A DNA stretch of 64,000 nt from Bacteroides sp. (GCA_014801785.1 JAAVDN010000002.1:1-64000), one strand, 5' to 3'; shown: positions 27,664-38,117, counted from the first letter of the stretch. Translations and numbers: made by a program. The notes: a model not told the origin generated them from the letters alone.

Positions 27664-29702
27664 TGACTGACAACGATATGAATTTCAAAAAACTGGCCCT
27701 CGCCGCCGCGCTGGCCACTCCGATGATGGTCGCCGCCGCGGCGCCTCACGGCATCGACAAAGCTAATCTGAACCCGGCTGTCAGCCCGGCCCAGGACTTC
27801 TATCTCTACGCCTGCGGAGGATGGATGGAGAATCATCCTCTGACCCCGGAGTTCTCTCGTTTCGGAACCTTCGACCAGCTGCGCGAGAACGCTCGTCTCC
27901 AGCTGCAGGAACTGATAACCGGACTCGAACAGAATCCGGAAAGCAAGGTGAAGGGAACTAACGCCCAGAAGGTCGCTGACCTCTACGCGCTCGGTATGGA
28001 CTCCGTCCGTCTAAATAAGGAGGGGGCCGCACCGCTTCTCCCCTATCTCGAAAAAATAAACTCTATGGAGCGAAAGGACTTCGCCGACATCGTCTCTTGG
28101 ATGCACGACGGAGTGACTTCCTCTTTCTTCGGAACCGGCGTCGGGGCTGACGCCAAGAACTCCGACGTCAATATTCTTCATATTGGAGAGGTCGGTCTCG
28201 GTCTGGGAGACAGAGACTATTATCTGGAGGAAAACGAAACCAACGAGCGCATTCTGAAGGCATACCGCGAATATATTGCCAAGGTGATGGAACTCGCAGG
28301 TTATTCTCCACAGGACGCAAAGCGCGTCAGCGACAATGTCGTCAAGATGGAGACCGAGTTCGCGCGAAACAAAATGACACGCGAGGAACGCCGCAATCCC
28401 CAGGCTCGTTATAATATCCGAACCATCGACCAGATTCGCACAGACTATCCCAATTTCGACTGGGATCGTTATTTCTCCAACATGAACATCTCCGGAGTCG
28501 ACAAGGCTAATGTCGTCGGTCTCTCCTTCATGAAGTTCCTCAACGATTATCTGCCGACTCTCTCGCTGCAGGAAATAAAGGACTATCTCGCTTTTGAATT
28601 TGTTTCCGAATCCTCAACACTGCTGAGCGATCCCTTCAACGACGCCAATTTCGAGATGTTCGGACGCATTATGTCCGGAACCGAGGAGCAACAGCCCCGT
28701 TGGAAACGCGCTATGGCGATTCCAAACTCAATGCTCGGTGAAGCTGTCGGCGAACTCTATGTCTCCAAATATTTCCCGGAGGAAAACAAAAATTACATGA
28801 AGGGTCTGGTCGAGAACCTGCGCGTCGCGCTCGGTCAGCATATCGACAGCCTCTCCTGGATGTCTGACACCACTAAAGAGAAGGCTCACGGCAAACTCGA
28901 CACCTTCACTGTCAAAATAGGATATCCCGACAAATGGAAAGATTATTCCGCAATCTCCATCGATCCCGAAAAGTCTTATCTTGAGAATGTCCTGACGGCC
29001 TCGCAATGGTTCACTCGCGACAATTTCGCCAAACTTGACAAACCGGTCGACAAGACGGAATGGCACATGACCCCGCAGACCGTCAACGCATACTACAATC
29101 CGACAACCAACGAGATCTGCTTCCCAGCCGGAATCCTGCAGGCACCCTATTTCGACCTCTCGGCCGATGATGCGCAGAACTATGGCGCTATCGGTGTTGT
29201 CATAGGACATGAGATGACCCACGGTTTCGACGACCAGGGACGCCAATATGACCCGGCGGGTAATCTCAACGACTGGTGGACCGAAGAGGATGCCGCCAAG
29301 TTCACTGCCCTCGCTGACAAGCTGGTCGCTCAGTTCGATGCCGTCGAGGTCGCACCGGGTGTCCACGCCAACGGTCGTTTCACTCTCGGCGAGAATATAG
29401 CCGACCAGGGTGGTCTACGTGTGGCGCTGACAGCTTATCTGAACTCCATGAAGGATAAGGAGATGAACGACATCGACGGTTTCTCCCCCCTCCAGCGTTT
29501 CTATCTCGCCTACGCTAATCTTTGGGCCGGAAATATCCGTGACGAGGAGGTTCTGGCGCGAACCAAGACCGACCCCCACTCCCTGGGCTCTAACCGCGTC
29601 AACGTCTCGCTCAGAAATATCGAGCCTTTCTTCAATGCTTTCTCCATCAAGGAGGGAGACCCGATGTTCCGTCCTGAAGAGGAACGCGTCGTCATCTGGT
29701 AA
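27663..29702 (+). CDS. M13-family metallopeptidase, secreted
   Basis: Signal peptide 'MNFKKLALAAALATPMMVAAAAPHG', 'VIGHEMTHGFDDQGRQYD', 'LGENIADQGGL'. TAATG overlap with the ABC-F stop; alternative start at 27678. Confidence 0.95.
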   Translation: MTDNDMNFKKLALAAALATPMMVAAAAPHGIDKANLNPAVSPAQDFYLYACGGWMENHPLTPEFSRFGTFDQLRENARLQLQELITGLEQNPESKVKGTNAQKVADLYALGMDSVRLNKEGAAPLLPYLEKINSMERKDFADIVSWMHDGVTSSFFGTGVGADAKNSDVNILHIGEVGLGLGDRDYYLEENETNERILKAYREYIAKVMELAGYSPQDAKRVSDNVVKMETEFARNKMTREERRNPQARYNIRTIDQIRTDYPNFDWDRYFSNMNISGVDKANVVGLSFMKFLNDYLPTLSLQEIKDYLAFEFVSESSTLLSDPFNDANFEMFGRIMSGTEEQQPRWKRAMAIPNSMLGEAVGELYVSKYFPEENKNYMKGLVENLRVALGQHIDSLSWMSDTTKEKAHGKLDTFTVKIGYPDKWKDYSAISIDPEKSYLENVLTASQWFTRDNFAKLDKPVDKTEWHMTPQTVNAYYNPTTNEICFPAGILQAPYFDLSADDAQNYGAIGVVIGHEMTHGFDDQGRQYDPAGNLNDWWTEEDAAKFTALADKLVAQFDAVEVAPGVHANGRFTLGENIADQGGLRVALTAYLNSMKDKEMNDIDGFSPLQRFYLAYANLWAGNIRDEEVLARTKTDPHSLGSNRVNVSLRNIEPFFNAFSIKEGDPMFRPEEERVVIW

Positions 29703-29704
29703 GT

Positions 29705-30559
29705 ATGAACATATCTGATAAATCTGATATTTATGGCCTGGCGGGACACCCGCTGGGCCATAGTTTCTCCCCAGCCTATTTCAACAGGATGTTCGCCGAG
29801 AAGGATATAGCGGCCCGCTACGAACTTTTCGACATACCTTCGGCCGAGGATTTCCTGCCGCTCGTTCAATCGACTGAAAGGCTGAAAGGGCTGAATGTGA
29901 CTATTCCATATAAGGAGAGTGTCATTTCATATCTGGACGCGATGACCGACAGGGCGCGCATGGCCGGAGCCGTCAATTGCGTGGCGGTTCGCCGTGACGC
30001 GGATGGAAAACTGAGACTGACAGGAGACAATACCGACATCGAGGGTTGCCGGGAATCATTGCGCCCGCTGTTGCTCGACTGCGGATGGATTGCCACTCCC
30101 GACGGGACACTTCACGACAAAGAGGGAAACGCACCCCGCTATCCTGCCCTGATTCTCGGAACGGGAGGAGGCGCCAAAGGGGTTGCCGTCGCTATGGCCG
30201 AGTTAGGATTCAAAGCCCTGCTGATCTCCCGATCCGAATCGAAAGGTGATCTGACCTACTCCGACCTGGATCCGGAGAGCGTATGGCGCGCACCCGTCAT
30301 CATCAACGCCACACCGGCCGGAATGGCCCCCGTGACGCTTGCTGCGCCTCCCTTCCCATTTCAATATCTGAGAGGAGCCGCAGGTACAGCTCCGCGCCAG
30401 GCGGCCTTTGACCTTATCTATAATCCGGACCCTACACTTTTCATGCGTATCTGCGCAGCTCACGGTCTGGCAACTATGTCGGGACTCAGAATGCTCCATC
30501 TGCAGGCCGACGCTTCCTGGCGTTTCTGGAATGAAGAAACCATGCCGTCGCTCCCATAA
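29705..30559 (+). CDS. aroE: Shikimate dehydrogenase
   Basis: 'YGLAGHPLGHSFSPAYFNRMF', 'GLNVTIPYKESVI', 'GDNTDIEG', 'ILGTGGGAKGVAVAM', 'INATPAGM'. Confidence 0.95.
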   Translation: MNISDKSDIYGLAGHPLGHSFSPAYFNRMFAEKDIAARYELFDIPSAEDFLPLVQSTERLKGLNVTIPYKESVISYLDAMTDRARMAGAVNCVAVRRDADGKLRLTGDNTDIEGCRESLRPLLLDCGWIATPDGTLHDKEGNAPRYPALILGTGGGAKGVAVAMAELGFKALLISRSESKGDLTYSDLDPESVWRAPVIINATPAGMAPVTLAAPPFPFQYLRGAAGTAPRQAAFDLIYNPDPTLFMRICAAHGLATMSGLRMLHLQADASWRFWNEETMPSLP

Positions 30560-32009
30560 AAAGAAACCAGAGGAAAACCCAGCTCAGGTCTGTCTCCAGC
30601 TGCCATACCGTAGCGCCATCCCCTCCGACCAATGAGGCGCCGTCGGTCAGCAGACCGTAGCCGCACTCAAGGATTCTTCCCGTCATACGCGTCGGGAATC
30701 CCGCCGCGCAAAGTCCAAGATGAAAAAGGGAGACACCCATATAGAATGGAAGCAGGGGCACGACTATCAGGTTGAGAGGAAGAAATGCCAATGGAACCCT
30801 CCCGAAATAATAGGCCGTCAGAACCCATGTCGAAAGACTTGCCACCACCGGAACCAGCATCAGCGCCATCCCCTTTCTAATTCGGGGATGGCGCTCTCTG
30901 TCAATCGGATTCAGAGGCTCGACAAAAAGCAGGATAGCCGCGACGCAGACAAAACTCAACTGGAAACCGATATGCCATAACGCCGACGGATCGAAAAGAA
31001 GAATGAGTATAGCGGCGAATCCCAAAGCATTCAGACTGACACGGTCTTTCTCTATGACAAGACACACAAAAGCTATCGAAAGCATGACCGACGCCCTGAC
31101 AACCGACGGAGCGAACCCGCTCGACAAGGCGAAAAACCAGATGACAGGTATGACAGCCAGGCGACGCAGTCTCCATTTCCCCGCGATATTGAATGGAAGC
31201 AGCAACATATAGAGTAGGCCGCCTATGACTCCGACGTGCATTCCGCTGACAGCAAGGATATGGGCAAGCCCTGCGTCCGAAAGTGTGTTCCGATCCCTTC
31301 GGTCGAGCATCCCCTGTTCCCCTGCCAATAATGCGCAGACGAACCCTGTAGTCTTTCGGTTCAGACCACTTTTTTCAATCAGGATACATATCCGTTTTTG
31401 CAACTCCCTTCCCATTTCAACCAGACCTCTTTTTTTCCCATCAATCGTCCAATCGCGATTTCTGACACTCCGGTTCTCGGCTATGATCCGGGCCGGAACA
31501 GAGACCCTGTCGCCGGGCCGGAAGGGTGTGGCTCCGAATCTGACCCTCATCGGCTGACCCTCGAATCCGGTTTGCGACTCCAAAACTCTCCCCGTCGTTG
31601 AATCCTGAAGAATAACTCCTGCCAGCCGGCAATCCCAATTGTCGCCATACTGGGTCGTATTCTTTCTCTCAAGATAGAGGCGCAACCGGCTCTGCTGAGG
31701 CAGTGAGGCGCAGAACGCATCGAACCGGGGATGGTCAAAACGATTCTCTCGCAACTGGAACGAGGCCGTGAGGACTCCAAGTCCGAAAAACAAGATGAAC
31801 CCCGACGACAGACGCCAATACTTTGAAACCGAAAAACGGCGCATCCGCATCGCACCCCTCGCAAACCGGAGCGCGACAAATCCCGTTGCGATGATAAGAA
31901 GCGCCGCGACCCCTCCCGTTAGCGGGAAAGCGAAATAGCTGACAGCCAGGATCCCGGCAATGACTCCGGCCAACGGCGACAACAAGGGTATTTTGAAATT
32001 TGGATTCAT
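30486..32009 (-). CDS. ComEC/Rec2-family competence-type membrane protein
   Basis: 'SDAGLAHILAVSGMHVGVIGGLLYMLLLPF', 'SAFAPSVVRASVML'-like segment, DUF4131-like N-terminus. Confidence 0.92.
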   Translation of the reverse strand: MNPNFKIPLLSPLAGVIAGILAVSYFAFPLTGGVAALLIIATGFVALRFARGAMRMRRFSVSKYWRLSSGFILFFGLGVLTASFQLRENRFDHPRFDAFCASLPQQSRLRLYLERKNTTQYGDNWDCRLAGVILQDSTTGRVLESQTGFEGQPMRVRFGATPFRPGDRVSVPARIIAENRSVRNRDWTIDGKKRGLVEMGRELQKRICILIEKSGLNRKTTGFVCALLAGEQGMLDRRDRNTLSDAGLAHILAVSGMHVGVIGGLLYMLLLPFNIAGKWRLRRLAVIPVIWFFALSSGFAPSVVRASVMLSIAFVCLVIEKDRVSLNALGFAAILILLFDPSALWHIGFQLSFVCVAAILLFVEPLNPIDRERHPRIRKGMALMLVPVVASLSTWVLTAYYFGRVPLAFLPLNLIVVPLLPFYMGVSLFHLGLCAAGFPTRMTGRILECGYGLLTDGASLVGGDGATVWQLETDLSWVFLWFLFMGATAWFLHSRNARKRRPADGAF

Positions 32010-32142
32010 AGAGTATTGCGAATATTTATTTGAAAGCTCAGCAAGGAGGTAGCAAGGGTCAGAAAGAACCTTACTAACACAAATTTAAGGTTTTTTCTCT
32101 TCAACGCGTACAATATCGGAGAGAAATGATTAAATTTGTGGA

Positions 32143-32991
32143 ATGAAGAAATTTATAGGTGCTCATGTCAGTGTCGAGGGTGGCGTAGCGTCCGCTCCCG
32201 TCAATGCCGCCGCCATCGGCGCGCGGGCTTTCGCGCTTTTCACCGGTTCTAATGTGCGCTGGGTCTCGAAGCCGATCAGCGACGAACAGGCTGAGCGTTT
32301 CCGCGAGAATTGCCTGAATCTCGGTTTCTCTCCGGAAGTCATCCTGCCCCATGACAATTTTCTCATAAACCTCGGTTCGCCCGACTCCAAGAAACTTGCC
32401 ATGAGCCGAAAGTCTTTCCTCGAAGAGATGCAGCGTTGCGAGAAACTCGGTCTCATTTATCTCAATTTCCATCCCGGTTCGCATCTGAATCAGGTTTCGG
32501 AAGAAGAGAGCCTGGATACCATAGCCGAATCCATTAACATCACTCTCGACAAGACCTCAGGAGTGATGGCCGTCATAGAGACGACAGCCGGCCAGGGTTC
32601 CAACCTCGGCCACCGTTTCGACCATATCGCCCATATCATCTCCAAAGTGGAAGACAAGAGCCGAATCGGTGTCTGTCTCGATACCTGCCACTCTTTCTCA
32701 GCCGGATACGACCTGGCCAGCGAAGAGGGGTATCGCCGAACTTGGGAAGAGTTCGATTCCGTCATCGGCAAAGACTATCTGAAAGCTATCCACCTCAACG
32801 ACGATATGAGGGAACTGGGCTCCAGAATCGACCGTCATGCTTCCATCAACAAGGGAACCCTCGGAACCGATTTCTTCCGTCGATTCATCAACGACCCGCG
32901 TTTCGACAATATGCCGATTATCCTTGAAACTCCCGACCCGGCTCTATGGCCGGAGGAGATCGCGTATCTATACTCGCTGGCCGAATCCTGA
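32143..32991 (+). CDS. nfo: Endonuclease IV
   Basis: 'GAHVSVEGGVASAPVNAAAIGARAFALFTG', 'LNFHPGSHL', 'GVCLDTCHSFSAGYDL', 'HLNDDMRELGSRIDRHASINKGTLG'. Confidence 0.97.
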   Translation: MKKFIGAHVSVEGGVASAPVNAAAIGARAFALFTGSNVRWVSKPISDEQAERFRENCLNLGFSPEVILPHDNFLINLGSPDSKKLAMSRKSFLEEMQRCEKLGLIYLNFHPGSHLNQVSEEESLDTIAESINITLDKTSGVMAVIETTAGQGSNLGHRFDHIAHIISKVEDKSRIGVCLDTCHSFSAGYDLASEEGYRRTWEEFDSVIGKDYLKAIHLNDDMRELGSRIDRHASINKGTLGTDFFRRFINDPRFDNMPIILETPDPALWPEEIAYLYSLAES

Positions 32992-33081
32992 ATATAAACA
33001 TGCAACCGCTAAAATTTGTATCACACCATATTAGCAATGTTGGAATTTTTAACTAAATAAATAACCGTAAAAACTAATTAC

Positions 33082-34722
33082 ATGAAAGTCAAGCCGGATT
33101 TGAGCTTCTGGAAACTCTGGAACCTGAGCTTCGGTTTCTTTGGTGTGCAGATCGCATACGCTTTGCAGAGCGCCAACGTATCGCGTATCTTCACCACCAT
33201 CGGCGCCGACCCGCATGACCTGAGCTATTTCTGGATTCTGCCCCCTCTGATGGGACTAATCGTTCAGCCTATCGTCGGAACTGCCTCCGACAAAACCTGG
33301 AATCGTTTCGGACGCCGTCTCCCATATCTGATTGGCGGAGCGTTGGTCGCGATTATCGTCATGTGTCTGCTCCCCAATGCCGGAAGCATGGGGCTGACTA
33401 TCTCTTCCGCAATTATGGTCGGTCTGATAGCTCTTATGCTCCTCGACACCTCTATCAACATGGCCATGCAGCCTTTCAAAATGCTGGTCGGTGATATGGT
33501 CAACGAAAAGCAGAAAGGGCTCGCATACTCAATACAGAGCTTCCTCTGCAACGCCGGATCGATCGTCGGATATATATTCCCAATTCTCTTCGCATGGTTC
33601 GGTCTGAAAAATGTCGCTCCGGCTGGAGAGGTGCCCCCGACGGTTATATGGTCCTTCTATATCGGCGCCGCTATCCTGCTGTTATGCGTCATATACTCAT
33701 TGGTCAAAATCAAGGAATGGCCTCCGCAGCTTTACAATGAATATAACGGCATCACGGAACAACCGAAAGATGAGAAAAAGAAAAGCGACAATCTTCTGAC
33801 CCTCCTCGTCAAGGCTCCGAAGACTTTCTGGACCGTCGGTCTTGTCCAGTTCTTCTGCTGGTTCGCTTTCCTTTTCATGTGGACCTACACCCCGGGAACT
33901 ATTGCCCAGAACGCGTTCAACACCCCCGAGGTAGAGACCGTCAAGGGTTTTGAATATACCGATGCCGAAGGGCATAAGGCGGTTGCCGACTCCAAGTTCA
34001 TCCTGACTATGGACGACCAGATTGTCATTGCCAACGGCAAGGAGGAGATTGACGTCAACTCCCTCCCTGCAGGCGTAGAGCTCAAGAAGGTCGGCATCAT
34101 GAGCCATGACCCGAAGACCAACCAGCTCTTCCTCGATGAGGTCGAGAACTTCCGCGTCCCCGACCCGGCCGCAGCCCATGTAATACGCCAGGTTGAGCTT
34201 GACGCCGCAACAGAGGAATATAACGCCGCCGGAAACTGGGTGGGCGTTCTATTCGCTATCCAGGCAATCGGCTCTGTAATATGGGCCGTCCTCCTGCCCC
34301 GCTTCCGCTCCCGCAAGTTCTCATACTCCCTCAGTCTTATCCTCGGAGCCATCGGATTCATCGGAGCCGCTTTCATCCAGAATCAGTATCTCCTCTTCAT
34401 TGCCTTCGCGCTGATAGGTTGCGCCTGGGCCGCTATGCTGGCTTGGCCTTTCACTATACTGACTAACTCTCTCAAAGGAGGAAATATCGGTGCCTACCTC
34501 GGTCTCTTCAACTGCTCTATCTGCATCCCGCAGATTGTCGCCGCCCTCGCAGGCCGTTGGATTCTGGGTGCGATAAGCACTCCCACAGCTGCCGCTCCCC
34601 AGTATATGATGATGCTCATCGCCGGCATCGCTATCGCCATCGGAGCCATCTGCGTCATCTTCATCAAGGAGAAAGCCGCCGAAACAACTCCCGAAGAGAC
34701 TCCCGCAATAAGCGAACTCTAA
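33082..34722 (+). CDS. MFS transporter (SLC45/sugar-type) with inserted extramembrane domain
   Basis: 'LSFWKLWNLSFGFFGVQIAYALQSANVSRIFTTIGADPHDL', 'GTASDKTWNRFGRRLPYL'; ~95 aa hydrophilic insert before 'AGNWVGVLFAIQAIGSVIWA'. Confidence 0.92.
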   Translation: MKVKPDLSFWKLWNLSFGFFGVQIAYALQSANVSRIFTTIGADPHDLSYFWILPPLMGLIVQPIVGTASDKTWNRFGRRLPYLIGGALVAIIVMCLLPNAGSMGLTISSAIMVGLIALMLLDTSINMAMQPFKMLVGDMVNEKQKGLAYSIQSFLCNAGSIVGYIFPILFAWFGLKNVAPAGEVPPTVIWSFYIGAAILLLCVIYSLVKIKEWPPQLYNEYNGITEQPKDEKKKSDNLLTLLVKAPKTFWTVGLVQFFCWFAFLFMWTYTPGTIAQNAFNTPEVETVKGFEYTDAEGHKAVADSKFILTMDDQIVIANGKEEIDVNSLPAGVELKKVGIMSHDPKTNQLFLDEVENFRVPDPAAAHVIRQVELDAATEEYNAAGNWVGVLFAIQAIGSVIWAVLLPRFRSRKFSYSLSLILGAIGFIGAAFIQNQYLLFIAFALIGCAWAAMLAWPFTILTNSLKGGNIGAYLGLFNCSICIPQIVAALAGRWILGAISTPTAAAPQYMMMLIAGIAIAIGAICVIFIKEKAAETTPEETPAISEL

Positions 34723-34749
34723 GAAACCATTCTTCAAGAATATTTATAA

Positions 34750-34790
34750 AAGGCCGGGCCGTCCGAAAAGGACAGCCCGGTTTTTTATAC
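34750..34790 (+). terminator. Rho-independent terminator
   Basis: GGCCGGGCCGTCC gaaaa GGACAGCCCGG TTTTTT. Confidence 0.85.
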
Positions 34791-34845
34791 TCTTTTTTAG
34801 TTTTATATCGCCTTTGGGAAGTGCTCCGACATAGCTCCCGCCCGA

Positions 34846-35271
34846 TTAATCCTCCTCGTCATCCTCCCAATCGAGGAAGAACTCGTCTGCGGTCGTCTCT
34901 GCGCGGAAACGAGCCATCTCGCGTCCCTCGCGTTTCGTCGGACGACCGAGCCCTTTCTGACGATCGACGAATCCCGAGATTCTCGACATCTCAAGCAAGT
35001 CATACTGCTCCTTGGGCGTAAGGTTTTCCAGGTAGTTCTCGACAAGACGCGCCCCCAGACGATTCTGGGTCAGCTGCTTGACACGGAAGGTATAGGTGAT
35101 GGGAGGTTTGCGTACCTCTATGACCTCTCCTACCCTCACTCCGCGCGAAGGCTTGACCGCTGCTCCTCCGATAGAGACACGCCCTTTCTTGCAGGCGTCC
35201 GTCGCTATCGTCCTTGTCTTGAAAACTCGCATGGCCCACAACCATTTGTCTACTCTGACTTCATCTGCCAT
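34846..35271 (-). CDS. S4-domain RNA-binding protein (Hsp15-like)
   Basis: 'VRVDKWLWAMRVFKTRTIATDACKKGRVSIGGAAVKPSRGVRVGEVIEVRKPPITYTFRV'. Confidence 0.9.
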   Translation of the reverse strand: MADEVRVDKWLWAMRVFKTRTIATDACKKGRVSIGGAAVKPSRGVRVGEVIEVRKPPITYTFRVKQLTQNRLGARLVENYLENLTPKEQYDLLEMSRISGFVDRQKGLGRPTKREGREMARFRAETTADEFFLDWEDDEED

Positions 35272-35317
35272 AACAATACTCTTTCGTCTGTTTCTCTCTT
35301 TTCTGTTTCTCGATGTT

Positions 35318-35548
35318 TAAGACCCCATCCCGCAATTTAAGTAGCTGCTAAAAATAAATGAGCTTATAAAACGCAACTATCGCGCCGGCCAATCGGATGC
35401 GGAGTGAAGGAGCTTAGCGGGCTAAGCGACTGAACGACAAGTCCGATTGGACAAGCGAGAGCAAGTTTTATTGCTCAAGATTCATAATCAACATATATCG
35501 CTTTATTTTTAGCTGCTACTTACACCTTTCTTTTGGGACAGGGTCTTA
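35318..35548. mobile_element. Second inverted-repeat element of the AGACCC family, ~230 bp
   Basis: Left TAAGACCCCATCCCGCAATTTAAGTAGCTGCTAAAAATAAA; right, reverse-complemented, TAAGACCCTGTCCCAAAAGAAAGGTGTAAGTAGCAGCTAAAAATAAA. Internal GAAGGAGCTTAGCGGGCTAAGCGACTGA is identical to the copy at 23263. Confidence 0.75.
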
Positions 35549-35576
35549 GTATGTATTGCCGAACCTCCCGCAACCG

Positions 35577-36467
35577 TCAGTCCACCTGCGAAGGATCGAC
35601 CCGGACCATTTCCACGACCGGAGAGCCGTCGCTACCTAAAAGCACCACCCGCTCCGGCGACAACGCCTTCGCCTTGCAGGCATCCTCAAGAGCGACTATC
35701 AGTCTGGTCTCGCTCTCAAGGTCAGGACAGGCCATCCGTGTGGTCGCGATTGCGGAGAATGAGATAGAGTTAGGAGTGTCAAGATCGGTCTCTACCTTAC
35801 CGTTCATTATATTGCATCCCGTATTGCCATGAATCTTCCCCTCATCTACATCTATGACAAGATTCATCCCTTCGACATCAATCGGATCGCCGTTGATACT
35901 CTCGACATGCCATGCCCCCGTAAGGAACTCGAAGTTGCAATGAACCATCGACATCAATTGTTCTCCTCCTCCGTCGAGAAGGGTCAGATGATAGTCATGT
36001 CCCTCCAGGCTCCAGGTATAACGACGCGTGTCAGCCATCGCCTGAGCTATCTGACGGTCTGTTATTCCATCGACCCCACACATCATCATCGTCGCAGCCA
36101 TACTTGAGAAAGTCAGAGTGCTGTCCGAAGGATTGATTGTGTAGATAGCGTTGATGGTATTGCAACCATCGTTGCCGTAGACGCGCTTCGTCTCCGGATC
36201 AAACCGAAGGTATGGTGTCTTCTCCCCGACAGCCTGTTGACCCAGCACGCTTTCTATCGTCCAATCCCCCTTGACGATGCCGCGCGCTATCTCGGCGGAG
36301 TTATACGTCTTCTGTTCCACGCTCTTATGGAGAGCCTCGCGGTCGCTGGGAAGATAGACCTCCTTGTCAGATTCGGAGTTCTTATTTTTCAGTGAGGAAC
36401 ATCCCGCGAGGAATATTCCGGCCGCTATGCCGGCAAACGTCAATATATATGTTTTTCTCATTTTCAT
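35577..36467 (-). CDS. Lipoprotein with two META (HslJ-like) domains
   Basis: 'GIFLAGCSSLKN' lipobox; 'GNDGCNTINAIYTINPSDSTLTFSSMAATMMMC' and 'GNTGCNIMNGKVETDLDTPNSISFSAIATTRMAC'. Confidence 0.9.
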   Translation of the reverse strand: MKMRKTYILTFAGIAAGIFLAGCSSLKNKNSESDKEVYLPSDREALHKSVEQKTYNSAEIARGIVKGDWTIESVLGQQAVGEKTPYLRFDPETKRVYGNDGCNTINAIYTINPSDSTLTFSSMAATMMMCGVDGITDRQIAQAMADTRRYTWSLEGHDYHLTLLDGGGEQLMSMVHCNFEFLTGAWHVESINGDPIDVEGMNLVIDVDEGKIHGNTGCNIMNGKVETDLDTPNSISFSAIATTRMACPDLESETRLIVALEDACKAKALSPERVVLLGSDGSPVVEMVRVDPSQVD

Positions 36468-36510
36468 ATTTTCGATGCTTTTTTCAGCTTCTCTGATTCC
36501 GGAGCTTTCC

Positions 36511-37785
36511 TCAGTCCCCCCAGTGGCGTCGCTCAGGATATTTGGTGGGACGAAGAAGAAGGCGCAGCGAGGTCGAGTAGGAGAAATAGTTCCATACCCA
36601 GTTGAGCATCACGTTGAGCTTGTTGCGCATTCCGAGAATCGAAAGCAGATGAATCAGCATCCATATCCACCAAGCGACTCTTCCCGTCAGTTTCATTCCT
36701 TTCAGGTCTGCGACAGCGCGGTTCTTGCCGACAGTCGCCATCGACCCTTTATCCTTATAGACGAAGGGGCTCTTGAACTCCCCTTTGTTGAGGTTGCGCG
36801 CAAGATTGGCTGCCTGCTGAATTGCCGGCTGCGCGACCTGCGGATGACCGTTCGGCCAACCCTCGGTCTGCATCAGAGCAAGGTCGCCGAGAGCGAAAAC
36901 CGATTCTTCATGACCCTTGACGCGGTTGTATTCATCAACCATGATGCGACCTCCGCGCCCGACACACTCCTTGTCAAGTCCCGGCATCGGCTCGCCGCAT
37001 ACACCTGCGGTCCATATCAAGGTCTCGCAATATTCGCTGTGCCCGTCGGCAAAAGTGACGGTCTTATTGTCGTAGCTTTTCAACATGGTGTTCAGCCGCA
37101 CGTCGACCATCAGGTCCTTAAGATATTCCTCAGCCTTACGACCTGCCTTCTCACTCATAGGACCCAACAGCTTACCCGCACCCTCGACAAGAGTAATCGT
37201 CACATCATCCTGACTCAGCTCCGGATACTCGCGGGGAAGAATATCGCGTTTCATCTCTCCAAGAGCGCCCGCAATCTCAACTCCCGAAGGACCACCTCCG
37301 ACGACCAGAAAACTCAATAGCTGGCGACGCCGTTCCCTATCCTCGCATATTGCCCCGCGCTCCAGACGGTCCAGAATCTCATCGCGACATCTGGATGCCT
37401 CCGCGACGGTCTTGATACAGAAAACCTTCTGTTCCATATCAGGCATTCCGAAGAAATTATTTTTTGTGCCGGCGGCAAGCACGAGATAATCGTAGTCCAG
37501 CGTCTCATAGCTTGTAGTTATCTTTCGGTTCGCCGTATCAATGTTCTTGACATGACCCATGTGATAGGTAACCCGCTTCAGTTTCTTGAACTCGCGACGG
37601 AACGGGAAAGAGATATTGCTCGCATCAAGACCCGATGAGGCGATCTGATAGAATAACGGAGGGAAACAATGGAAGTTATTACGGTCTATGACTTTGACAT
37701 CATACATATCCTTATTTAGCTTCTTGGCAAGATTCAAACCTGCGAAGCCGCCTCCGACAATGACTATGGTTTTACGCTCAGACAT
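36511..37785 (-). CDS. Type II NADH dehydrogenase / FAD-dependent oxidoreductase
   Basis: 'IVIVGGGFAGLNLAKKL', 'VVGGGPSGVEIAGALGEMKRDILPREYPEL', 'VFALGDLALM'. Confidence 0.93.
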   Translation of the reverse strand: MSERKTIVIVGGGFAGLNLAKKLNKDMYDVKVIDRNNFHCFPPLFYQIASSGLDASNISFPFRREFKKLKRVTYHMGHVKNIDTANRKITTSYETLDYDYLVLAAGTKNNFFGMPDMEQKVFCIKTVAEASRCRDEILDRLERGAICEDRERRRQLLSFLVVGGGPSGVEIAGALGEMKRDILPREYPELSQDDVTITLVEGAGKLLGPMSEKAGRKAEEYLKDLMVDVRLNTMLKSYDNKTVTFADGHSEYCETLIWTAGVCGEPMPGLDKECVGRGGRIMVDEYNRVKGHEESVFALGDLALMQTEGWPNGHPQVAQPAIQQAANLARNLNKGEFKSPFVYKDKGSMATVGKNRAVADLKGMKLTGRVAWWIWMLIHLLSILGMRNKLNVMLNWVWNYFSYSTSLRLLLRPTKYPERRHWGD

Positions 37786-38117
37786 AATATTTGTTTATAA
37801 GTGTGTTCGTAATTGGGATTGAGGATGATAAACGGCAGGTGTCTGACAAATCCGCCAGACGACTCTTCACGCCAGTCTGCGACAACTTTCACGGAACAGA
37901 GGCCATCCTGCACGAGTCCCTCATTTGAAATTATAACAAATCTGCGCTTATTCGTTTCAATCAATTTGAAAAATTCCTTATCCCTTTCTTGTTATCTCGC
38001 CTCAGAGGCTAATACTCCAACCTCAATTTTAGACATATCCCCCACACAATGTCCATAAACAGATAACCCGACATCTTCTATTCAGAAAACATCGGGAAAT
38101 CTGACGGATACAGCATC

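Noticed and set aside
36364-37320. 318 aa plus-strand ORF opposite the META lipoprotein and NADH dehydrogenase
   Set aside because: Spans parts of two genuine minus-strand genes; shadow frame of GC-rich coding sequence.
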